From an uncultured Prevotella sp. (lineage in GTDB: Bacteria; Bacteroidota; Bacteroidia; Bacteroidales; Bacteroidaceae): a stretch of 64,000 nt of DNA. The position numbers were made by a program, and so were the translations under genes. Of the stretch, positions 46,784-53,232 are shown piece after piece. Location: the NCBI GenBank assembly GCA_900314995.1, contig OMXK01000008.1:1-64000 (forward strand). The letters run 5' to 3'. The notes under the pieces are model-generated. The model made no database searches, was not told where the DNA came from, and saw nothing but the letters and a program-made list of their open reading frames with translations. Position 1 is the first letter of the stretch. Each line of letters starts with the position of its first letter.

Positions 46784-47830
46784 ATGAAGAGAAGAATTGT
46801 AAAGGTAATAAGACGATTCTGGCGCATGCTGCCAATCGTGATTGTAGTATTTATACTGGCAGCCTGTGATAGCAGCGACAATCATAGTGAAAACCTGATT
46901 CGTATGCCTGATGGCTCTGTAACTGTTTCTGATAGCTCAGATATCAGCACTATCCCACTCAGAATGGAAACAGATGTAGATGCTGATACCTATCAGAGAC
47001 TCGCGGATTTCTTCAATGCAGAGCTCCATCATCCCTACTACATGGATGGAGGACTGGCGTCTCTAGGATTCTTCGGAGAGTTGGAATGGGATGATCAACC
47101 CTGTTATCTAATCAATAGCATAGAGGAGTTCCAGTCTGTCTATAAAGGAAAAGAACAGCTTCCTGAAGTGGATTTCGATAAATACTCCGTCCTTGTGGGA
47201 AGAAACTATGGTATTGATGGCTCGGAATCGCTTGGCGACAGCCACTTTTACCTGAATGACGAGGGTGACCATTACCGCATGAGTCTATCTATCCTTCACA
47301 ACACCAATCCGAACTACTTCTACGCTAGCGCCATCATAGACCTATTCTATTGGGATGTCTATCCTAAGAAGGAGTCAAAACCCATTACCTTAGAGCGACG
47401 CGTGGTAGAGAAAGTGATTGATTATGATAATGGTGACGATATGCTGAAACACAAATGGACACTGTCAGGCTATATCGATGAAGACGACAACTACCATCAG
47501 GTAGGTGAGGGATGGGGTGATGATCGATTTACCATCTCTTTCAAGGATGAAGGCATTCTTAACAGCCGAGTAGGCAGAAACAGTTTTAAGGCCACCTATC
47601 AAACTCATGTCAAAGGTGCTCACCTCACTTCTGGTGACGATTTGGCTTATACAGGCACTATTTCACTTTCCAATGCATCTATGACAAAAGTTTATGAATC
47701 AGATCCTGTTGCCATCTATTTCTCAAAATACATCGGCACAATAGCCTATTTCGATGTAAACAGCTTTTATCTCCGCCTTGTCACTTCCAACGGTGTGACT
47801 TTCTCTTTCAGGGAATCTACATTAAAATAA
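46784..47830 (+). CDS. Lipoprotein of unknown function
   Basis: 348 residues. A basic N-terminus and membrane segment end in the lipobox LAAC (residues 25-28), so it should be lipid-anchored. The mature part is acidic and beta-rich with no catalytic motif I can name. Residues 215-290 (LSGYIDEDDNY, FTISFKDEGILNSRVGRNSF) faintly recall META/HslJ-type domains. The promoter is weak: TACCTTTA at 46733-46740. Stands alone between REP-like elements, so it may belong to the accessory island. Confidence 0.7.
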   Translation: MKRRIVKVIRRFWRMLPIVIVVFILAACDSSDNHSENLIRMPDGSVTVSDSSDISTIPLRMETDVDADTYQRLADFFNAELHHPYYMDGGLASLGFFGELEWDDQPCYLINSIEEFQSVYKGKEQLPEVDFDKYSVLVGRNYGIDGSESLGDSHFYLNDEGDHYRMSLSILHNTNPNYFYASAIIDLFYWDVYPKKESKPITLERRVVEKVIDYDNGDDMLKHKWTLSGYIDEDDNYHQVGEGWGDDRFTISFKDEGILNSRVGRNSFKATYQTHVKGAHLTSGDDLAYTGTISLSNASMTKVYESDPVAIYFSKYIGTIAYFDVNSFYLRLVTSNGVTFSFRESTLK

Positions 47831-47864
47831 ACAAGAGACAAATCTCGATCTTTGCTAGGGCTAG

Positions 47865-47921
47865 ATGTAAAGTATTATTGCCTAAAAACAGACCTCTCTT
47901 GATGGAGCATCTAGAGAAAAT
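47865..47921. repeat. Dispersed repeat of about 57 bp, copy 1
   Basis: ATGTAAAGTATTATTGCC plus the following CTAAAAA is identical to 51634-51658; the rest is diverged but keeps GAGCATCTAG and GAAAAT. The copy contains the hairpin TCTC-TT-GATG-GAG-CATC-TA-GAGA. Confidence 0.8.
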
Positions 47922-47922
47922 A

Positions 47923-47949
47923 CTCACAAAGTGTCAGACACTTTGTGAG
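47923..47949. repeat. Perfect 13-bp hairpin, relative of the first terminator
   Basis: CTCACAAAGTGTC, one base, GACACTTTGTGAG. The same word forms the terminator stem at 180-208. Here no T-run follows, so it is more likely a mobile or protein-bound palindrome than a terminator. Confidence 0.8.
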
Positions 47950-48027
47950 CAGAAGACTAATTCAGCCACAAAAGGGCATCAATATTATTGACGGCAAAAA
48001 AGTTTTGATAAAATAGCCAAAGGATAT

Positions 48028-48064
48028 TTAGGGCGCAGAAGGAACAGGAAATTCTGCGCCCTAA
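48028..48064. repeat. REP-like hairpin, copy 2
   Basis: TTAGGGCGCAGAA (48028-48040), 11-base loop, TTCTGCGCCCTAA (48052-48064): a perfect 13-bp stem, between the lipoprotein and Fic genes, which converge here. Confidence 0.8.
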
Positions 48065-48111
48065 ACCATATGCGAAAAATTTCGCAACGAAGATTTTCGC
48101 AATGTGATTAG

Positions 48112-48999
48112 TTACGTTGTTTTGATGTCAAAATGGCTTAAGAGATCTTTATATTGGTCTTGAGCGGTGAGGATAGTGTCTGTGAGATAACCATTTATAT
48201 GTCCCCATTCGTGAAGACCTCTGTAGTAGAACATCTTCAGTTCGTCGGTGATGATAAAAGGCACGATATTATTAGCGAGGCACTCCTTAAACATTATGAG
48301 TCGTCCCACACGTCCATTACCATCTTGAAAAGGATGTATCTTCTCAAAGCGTACATGAAAATCAAGGATGTCTTCAAGTGTCCTTTGCTTGATAGTGTTG
48401 TATTCTTGGAGAAGAACCTTCATCTTCTGATGTACTTCGTTAGGCGGACAGGTATCCATACCTCCCACTTCATTGGGTAACCGTTTATAGTCACCTACCA
48501 TAAACCAATCCTTCTTGCTATCCGATGTGCCAGACTTCAGAATCACATGCAACTGTTTGATGAGGCTCTCTGTGAGCTTTTCCTCAGCATAATCGATGAT
48601 GTAGTCGATGCAACGGAAGTGATTAACCGTTTCCAAGATATCATCTACTCTGATAGCCTGATCTGTGATCCCAATGGTATTCGTTTCAAATATATATCGC
48701 GTCTGATCGTGAGTCAGTTTGCTACCCTCGATATGATTGGAGTTATATGTCAAATCGATTTGGGTACGATGATAAATGCTGCCCTTCAATCGCGATGACT
48801 TCTGCTCCCTTAATACATTAAGAAGAGGTGGAATCTTCTTATTTGCACCTCGTTTGGGTAAAACAGCATCAGCAGGAATGTTCCAGGTCTTTCCTGTTAG
48901 GAATGCACCTTCTATCTTTCCCTGAGCACAATAGTTACGGGCTGTGCGTTCAGAGATACCATACTTTTCTGCAAACTGAATGACTGATATATACGCCAT
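48112..48999 (-). CDS. Fic-domain protein with N-terminal helix-turn-helix
   Basis: 295 residues from ATG 48999. Residues 1-45 form a DNA-binding helix-turn-helix (FAEKYGISERTARNYCAQGK). SNHIEG near 88 fits the [ST]xxxE[GN] inhibitory helix, placed before the Fic core (class II). The core has HPFQDGNGRVGR near 220, the complete catalytic motif. Such enzymes transfer AMP to a protein target and are held inactive by the inhibitory Glu. The promoter carries a palindrome overlapping the -33 element, so self-repression is likely. The TTG start at 49017 is less likely. Converges with the lipoprotein gene. Confidence 0.92.
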   Translation of the reverse strand: MAYISVIQFAEKYGISERTARNYCAQGKIEGAFLTGKTWNIPADAVLPKRGANKKIPPLLNVLREQKSSRLKGSIYHRTQIDLTYNSNHIEGSKLTHDQTRYIFETNTIGITDQAIRVDDILETVNHFRCIDYIIDYAEEKLTESLIKQLHVILKSGTSDSKKDWFMVGDYKRLPNEVGGMDTCPPNEVHQKMKVLLQEYNTIKQRTLEDILDFHVRFEKIHPFQDGNGRVGRLIMFKECLANNIVPFIITDELKMFYYRGLHEWGHINGYLTDTILTAQDQYKDLLSHFDIKTT

Positions 49000-49008
49000 A
49001 TTCGATCC

Positions 49009-49069
49009 TATCGGCAAGTTTTGAACTTATTTTTGGTGCAAAGATAGTAATTTTTGCCGATATCGGCAA
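49009..49069 (-). promoter_or_regulatory. Fic promoter with palindromic operator and a second half-site
   Basis: Minus-strand TATCTTTG (49046-49039) with a TTG -33 element at 49069-49067, 20 bases apart. The perfect palindrome TTGCCGATATCGGCAA (49054-49069) covers the -33 element. The half-site TATCGGCAAGTTTT recurs at 49009-49022, 52 bases (five helical turns) from the equivalent half at 49061, so the promoter is bracketed. Confidence 0.82.
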
Positions 49070-49113
49070 GTTTTTAGGGCCTTTTTCTTTAATAGGTATC
49101 ATTACAATGCATA

Positions 49114-49143
49114 GGGCGCAGAGGGGTCAAGAACCTTTGCGCC
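49114..49143. repeat. REP-like element, copy 3
   Basis: GGGCGCAGAGGGGTCAAGA followed by ACCTTTGCGCC; the outer bases GGCGCA/TGCGCC pair. Between the divergent Fic and DUF3667 promoters. Confidence 0.72.
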
Positions 49144-49175
49144 GATTATCAAGACAAGATATTTCTGCTTGATAA

Positions 49176-49207
49176 TTTGGTATGTTTCCCACTTATTCGT
49201 ATCTTTG
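49176..49207 (+). promoter_or_regulatory. Promoter of the first DUF3667 gene
   Basis: TTTG (49176-49179), 20 bases, TATCTTTG (49200-49207); ATG at 49217, nine bases on. Confidence 0.78.
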
Positions 49208-49216
49208 CAGCCGAAA

Positions 49217-50176
49217 ATGGCTGAACTGAAGGAGAAATACAGGCGATTAAGAACGTGGCAGCACCAGCCGCACCAAGTGGCACCGCTCTCTGAGGAAATG
49301 CACGACTGCCCTACCTGCGGCACGCATTTTCAAGGCAATTTCTGTCCCCGTTGCGGACAGTCGGCCAAAATCGGACGCTACTCCTTCAAGAAAGCATTCC
49401 TACTGTTTCTCGATGTGTGGGGCGTTGGTAATCGTGGTATGTTCCGCACGCTGCGCGACCTGATTCTCCGTCCTGGCTATATGATCCGTGACTATCTCAG
49501 AGGCATGCATATGGCCTACTTCCCCCCGTTCAAGATGTTCTTCCTGCTCATCACCCTGTCGCTCCTGGTGGAATCGGGCCTGAACATCCAAGGCGTGAAC
49601 CGCATCAAGCAGGGACAGGAGCAATTCGAAAAAGGCATGAATCAAGCTAAGGCTGAACAGGAGCAGGACAAGGTGCAAGAGAAAAAGAAGGAAGAAAAGA
49701 CTGACAAGCCGCTCACCGCTGAGGAAAAGGCCAGGGAGCAGAGGATAGAGAAACTCAGCAATAAAGTATCAAACTCGACGGAGATAAGCAACTGGATCTT
49801 CGAGTGGATCTATCAGCACCTGACGATCGTGATGCTCATAGGCCTGCTGATAATCTCAGGACCGCTCTACCTGATGTTCCGTCACAGTCCTAACATCCCA
49901 GACCTCCGCTATTCTGAGTTCTTCGTGGCGATGATCTTTACCACCAATATGCTCAACATCTATAGCATCATCTGCTCGCTGCTGTGCTTCAATCAGCTGG
50001 TAGAAGTCTTCCTATACCCGTTGGCCATCATCCCCCTCAAGCAGCTGTCTGGTTACAGCTACTGGAGCACCATCTGGCGAGTGCTGGTGGCCTTCATCTG
50101 CTTCAGCGTCATCTCTTTATCACTAGTCTTCGCCATCGGCATCGTCGGCAGCATCCTCTACATCAACATAGGCTGA
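49217..50176 (+). CDS. DUF3667 membrane protein, paralogue A
   Basis: 319 residues from ATG 49217. A zinc ribbon at 30-50 (CPTCGTHFQGNFCPRCGQ) is followed by RYSFKKAFLLFLDVWGVGNR and PGYMIRDYLRGMHMAYFPPF, the DUF3667 core. Then a membrane segment, a charged coiled region (residues 140-195, KKKEEKTDK) and three or four further membrane segments. Function unknown; zinc ribbon plus membrane domain suggests a membrane-tethered sensor or adaptor. Very similar to the gene at 52080 in the first 130 residues. Converges with the ATPase gene. Confidence 0.85.
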   Translation: MAELKEKYRRLRTWQHQPHQVAPLSEEMHDCPTCGTHFQGNFCPRCGQSAKIGRYSFKKAFLLFLDVWGVGNRGMFRTLRDLILRPGYMIRDYLRGMHMAYFPPFKMFFLLITLSLLVESGLNIQGVNRIKQGQEQFEKGMNQAKAEQEQDKVQEKKKEEKTDKPLTAEEKAREQRIEKLSNKVSNSTEISNWIFEWIYQHLTIVMLIGLLIISGPLYLMFRHSPNIPDLRYSEFFVAMIFTTNMLNIYSIICSLLCFNQLVEVFLYPLAIIPLKQLSGYSYWSTIWRVLVAFICFSVISLSLVFAIGIVGSILYINIG

Positions 50177-50271
50177 AGAAAGATGGGAAAATGAGGTTCT
50201 TGACAATAAATTCAATGCCATCAAAAATACTTTGGCAAAGGATATTCCTTTTTGCGCCCCATACTTATTAA

Positions 50272-51405
50272 TTAGAACCTTTTTGAGTGTAGCCACAAAG
50301 CCATGAGGGGATCGGCAATGGAATAGGTTCCTTCGTTGCGTGTCAGCAAATCATATTCCAATAGTTTTCTAGCTGCAGCCTGAACAGCACTTGAGGATTT
50401 CAAGCGATGATGCTTGATGAAGGATGACGATGTAAGATTATTCACAGGTTCTGGCTCTTCGCTGACAGCATAGAGCAACTCTTTTTGTGTCTCTGTTACA
50501 AAAGCCAATTGCTCCCTAAGTCTTGGTTCACACTCCAATACATAATCATTTATAATTTGCTTAATGGCTGCAATATCGCAACTATCACCACTTGCCGTAA
50601 GGTTATAGGCATCCTTCATCATCCTCTGGAGGTAAAGCGTAACACCCAAAAACGTGTCATAAACATATTTAACTGCTTCTTCATCAATAGACTTTCCTGC
50701 CTGCTTAAAGTGATGGCTGGCAAACTGATAATAATCAGAGAAAGGAATGGGAGCCAGTTGTATACTACGGGCATTCATATAAAAAGGCCGGCTTTCAGAG
50801 AAAAACATCTCCTCCATCAGTCGACGTTGACTACCTGCAAAAACAAAGTTTGCATTCGATACATTCTGAATATGCGAGCGCAACAAAGCCTCGACATTCT
50901 TTTCTGAATATTTTGTCACCTGCTGAAACTCGTCAATGACAATGATGCATCGCCGATCTGCTTTCTCTATACATTCGAATATCTCCTTAAGCGTATATTC
51001 TGGTGCAGTAATGTCACCTAGACGGATATCAAAAGTAGGTGTATTTAGTATAGGATCATAGCCAAAACTGCCTCTCAGGGACTTTACAGTTGCTGTAAAC
51101 AACTTCATCATCTTTGCACTTCGACGGGCAACACTATCAAAAACGACACCTCCCAACAATTGTATGAATTCTCGCAACGATGTAGTATGCAGTATATCTG
51201 CATACATCAGGATATATTGCTTGTCCAACTCATTAGCCTCACTACAATGCTCAACGAGTTTAGTTTTGCCCATACGACGTTGAGACATCAGTACCACGTT
51301 TTCCTGACTTTGAAGAAACTTCAGCAAGTTGGCAGTTTCTTGATTGCGATCACAATAAAGTTCTGCAGGAATTTTGCCTGAGACGATGAAGGGATTGATG
51401 TTCAT
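50272..51405 (-). CDS. AAA-family ATPase (archaeal-ATPase type)
   Basis: 377 residues. VLMSQRRMGKTKLVEH near 37-50 is the Walker A, with Ser/Gln where the first Gly usually stands but GKT intact; CIIVIDEFQQV near 150 is the Walker B; FVFAGSQRRLMEEMF is the sensor-1 block. The C-terminal 130 residues form a winged-helix-like region (LTSSSFIKHHRLKSSSAVQAA, LLTRNEGTYSIADPLMALW). Common, poorly understood family of standalone STAND-like ATPases in Bacteroidota. Lies between the two DUF3667 paralogues on the opposite strand. Confidence 0.85.
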   Translation of the reverse strand: MNINPFIVSGKIPAELYCDRNQETANLLKFLQSQENVVLMSQRRMGKTKLVEHCSEANELDKQYILMYADILHTTSLREFIQLLGGVVFDSVARRSAKMMKLFTATVKSLRGSFGYDPILNTPTFDIRLGDITAPEYTLKEIFECIEKADRRCIIVIDEFQQVTKYSEKNVEALLRSHIQNVSNANFVFAGSQRRLMEEMFFSESRPFYMNARSIQLAPIPFSDYYQFASHHFKQAGKSIDEEAVKYVYDTFLGVTLYLQRMMKDAYNLTASGDSCDIAAIKQIINDYVLECEPRLREQLAFVTETQKELLYAVSEEPEPVNNLTSSSFIKHHRLKSSSAVQAAARKLLEYDLLTRNEGTYSIADPLMALWLHSKRF

Positions 51406-51433
51406 AATCTATCTTTTGTTTGTAAGTTCGCCG

Positions 51434-51464
51434 CAAAGATACAAAAAGTATCATTATTCTCAAA
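51434..51464 (-). promoter_or_regulatory. Promoter of the AAA ATPase gene
   Basis: Minus-strand TATCTTTG (51441-51434) and TTTG (51464-51461), 19 bases apart; ATG 28 bases downstream. Confidence 0.75.
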
Positions 51465-51525
51465 GAATTATTCAAAAAAAATAATTCATTTTAAATAAAA
51501 GATGGCGTCAGAGCAGAAAATATCA

Positions 51526-51610
51526 GGGGCGCAGAGGGGTCTGGAACCATCGCGCCCCAGAGGAGTCTGGTAATCGCAAAGCACTTGCCTTAACAAGAAA
51601 CTTTGCGCAC
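51526..51610. repeat. REP-like element, copy 4 (two units in tandem)
   Basis: The first unit GGGGCGC...GCGCCCC (51526-51558) is a hairpin. The second, 51559-51610, shares AGTCTGGTAATCGC, CTTGCCTTA and ACTTTGCGC with copy 1 at 46555. Confidence 0.72.
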
Positions 51611-51633
51611 TTCATGAGCAGAAATGAATTTTA

Positions 51634-51691
51634 ATGTAAAGTATTATTGCCTAAAAATACATCTTTCGGATGAGAGCATCTAGGGAAAATG
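51634..51691. repeat. Dispersed repeat of about 57 bp, copy 2
   Basis: Matches 47865-47921, identical over the first 25 bases and then diverged. Lies directly after a REP-like element, while copy 1 lies just before one. Confidence 0.8.
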
Positions 51692-51738
51692 TGAGGCTCG
51701 AAGAGGGGGATTTGGAGGGTGAAAGGAGGCGAGGGGGA

Positions 51739-51804
51739 GTTTGTCGGTAGGTGAGTAGGGGTTTGCTTACGGGTGAAGGGTGGTTACATTACGGGTGATT
51801 TGGT
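51739..51804. repeat. 22-bp-period repeat array, locus D (3 clear units)
   Basis: Units begin at 51739, 51761 and 51783: GTTTGTCGGTAGGTGAG, GTTTGCTTACGGGTGAA and GTTACATTACGGGTGAT, each with a 5-base G-rich or T-rich spacer. Degenerate G/T-rich sequence with the same period may run on to about 51870. Confidence 0.75.
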
Positions 51805-52039
51805 GAAAAGTGGGCTCAAAATCGAGGGTTTTTGGGGCGTTTTTGAGAGTTTTCAGAAGGTTTTTTGAAGGTCGTATTCTGTAAGTGATTATCATTCAAC
51901 GGCTTATGTAATCGGGCAAAACTGGCGTATTTGGAAGTCTGCTGGCTGTTGATGAATTCGGCGCGAGTTTTGAGCGATGATTTATAAATTATTATTCGTT
52001 ATTATAATCATCAGGATTGATTTATTTTCTATGGAAACT

Positions 52040-52071
52040 TTTGGTATTCTGCCCGCGAATTCGTAACTTTG
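52040..52071 (+). promoter_or_regulatory. Promoter of the second DUF3667 gene
   Basis: TTTG (52040-52043), 20 bases, TAACTTTG (52064-52071); ATG at 52080, eight bases on. Same leader architecture as paralogue A. Confidence 0.78.
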
Positions 52072-52079
52072 CAGACGCA

Positions 52080-53081
52080 ATGATCAGACAGAAAGAGAAA
52101 TACAGACAATTCAAGGAATGGCAGCATCAGCCTCATCAGGTGGCGCCACTTTCAGAGGAAGAGCACGAGTGTGCTACCTGCGGCACGCATTTCGAGGGCA
52201 ACTACTGCCCCCGTTGCGGACAGTCTGCCAGAATCGGCCGCTATTCCTTCAAGAAAGCCTTCCTGCTGTTTCTGGATGTCTGGGGCGTAGGCAATCGCGG
52301 CATGTTCCGCAGCATCCGCGACCTTCTGTTGCGTCCTGGCTACATGATCCGCGACTATCTCAGAGGCATGCAGATGGCCTACTTCCCACCCTTCAAGATG
52401 TTCTTCCTGCTTTTCACCCTTTCGATTCTGGTAGAAACAGGCCTGAACATCAAGGGCATCAACCGCATGAAGCAAAATGAGGAGGAGGCCCACGTAATCG
52501 CTAAAGAAGTCTCAAATACGATTTCAACAAAAGATGATCAGGCCAAGACGCAAGAGAAAAAGGCTGAAGAAAAGGCTGACAAGAAACTCTCAGTAAAGGA
52601 AGAGAAAAAGGAGGATCTTACGGTTAGTGAGGGCAAACGGATGTTCGAACGGATGAAAAAAGAAGCGAAGCGAATAGGAAATGAAATCGATAAATGGTGC
52701 GATAATCACATGTCATTCGTAGAACTCATTCTCGTGTTGCTTTTCTCCTGGCCCCTTTGGCTGTTGATTCGACACAGCCCAGCTATACCCGACTTACGCC
52801 TTTCTGAGTGCTTCGTGGCAATGGTCTATATCAGCAATATGTTTACCATCTATAGCCTCATTCCCGAATTTCTGTGTTTAAGTTTGAAGGCAGAAATCAT
52901 CTTCTCTATATCGACCTTAATACTGGCCGTCATCGCCATCAAGCAGCTGTCGGGCTTCAGTTACTTGAACACTATCTGGAGGATGATTGTGGCCTTGGTT
53001 CCCTTCTTCTTCTTAATCGTATTCCTTATCGTTGTAGGATACCTCCTATTATTGTTGTATGCCTATATCAAATTCAGCTGA
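52080..53081 (+). CDS. DUF3667 membrane protein, paralogue B
   Basis: 333 residues from ATG 52080. The zinc ribbon (CATCGTHFEGNYCPRCGQ) and the core (RYSFKKAFLLFLDVWGVGNR, PGYMIRDYLRGMQMAYFPPF) are nearly identical to paralogue A. The charged middle (about 135-215) is longer and different, and the final membrane segments are diverged but keep RHSP, IPDLR and IKQLSG. This pattern indicates duplication with a constant front half and a changing rear half. Function unknown. Confidence 0.85.
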   Translation: MIRQKEKYRQFKEWQHQPHQVAPLSEEEHECATCGTHFEGNYCPRCGQSARIGRYSFKKAFLLFLDVWGVGNRGMFRSIRDLLLRPGYMIRDYLRGMQMAYFPPFKMFFLLFTLSILVETGLNIKGINRMKQNEEEAHVIAKEVSNTISTKDDQAKTQEKKAEEKADKKLSVKEEKKEDLTVSEGKRMFERMKKEAKRIGNEIDKWCDNHMSFVELILVLLFSWPLWLLIRHSPAIPDLRLSECFVAMVYISNMFTIYSLIPEFLCLSLKAEIIFSISTLILAVIAIKQLSGFSYLNTIWRMIVALVPFFFLIVFLIVVGYLLLLLYAYIKFS

Positions 53082-53123
53082 CGCGATTTTGTTACATCAC
53101 TAGCACCCTTTTGGCAGGCAATC

Positions 53124-53143
53124 TTTTACGTATAAACGTAAAA
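53124..53143. terminator. AT-rich hairpin after the second DUF3667 gene
   Basis: TTTTACGT, loop ATAA, ACGTAAAA. It lacks a clear T-run, so it may be a weak terminator or a palindromic site ahead of leuS. Confidence 0.4.
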
Positions 53144-53157
53144 TATGGCCAAAACCG

Positions 53158-53187
53158 TTGAATATTCAGAATTTATTCGTATCTTTG
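53158..53187 (+). promoter_or_regulatory. Promoter of the leuS operon
   Basis: TTG (53158-53160), 19 bases, TATCTTTG (53180-53187); leader of about 45 bases to the leuS ATG at 53233. Confidence 0.7.
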
Positions 53188-53232
53188 CAGCCATATTTGG
53201 GAAATAACAATAAAACAACAAAGATACACATC

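Larger units (their letters stand above)
51406..52079. other. Non-coding 674-base gap between ATPase and second DUF3667 gene
   Basis: Holds the ATPase promoter, the tandem REP-like unit, the 57-bp repeat and array D, described separately. From about 51870 to 52039 no further signal was seen other than AT-rich DNA. No convincing coding frame. Confidence 0.7.

Noticed and set aside
47923..47949. Terminator for the lipoprotein gene
   Set aside because: A perfect hairpin but no T-run follows it, and it lies about 95 bases past the stop among other repeats.
53158..53232. 25-codon N-terminal extension of LeuS
   Set aside because: It includes the -7 box TATCTTTG at 53180-53187; the known start MDYNF lies after it.
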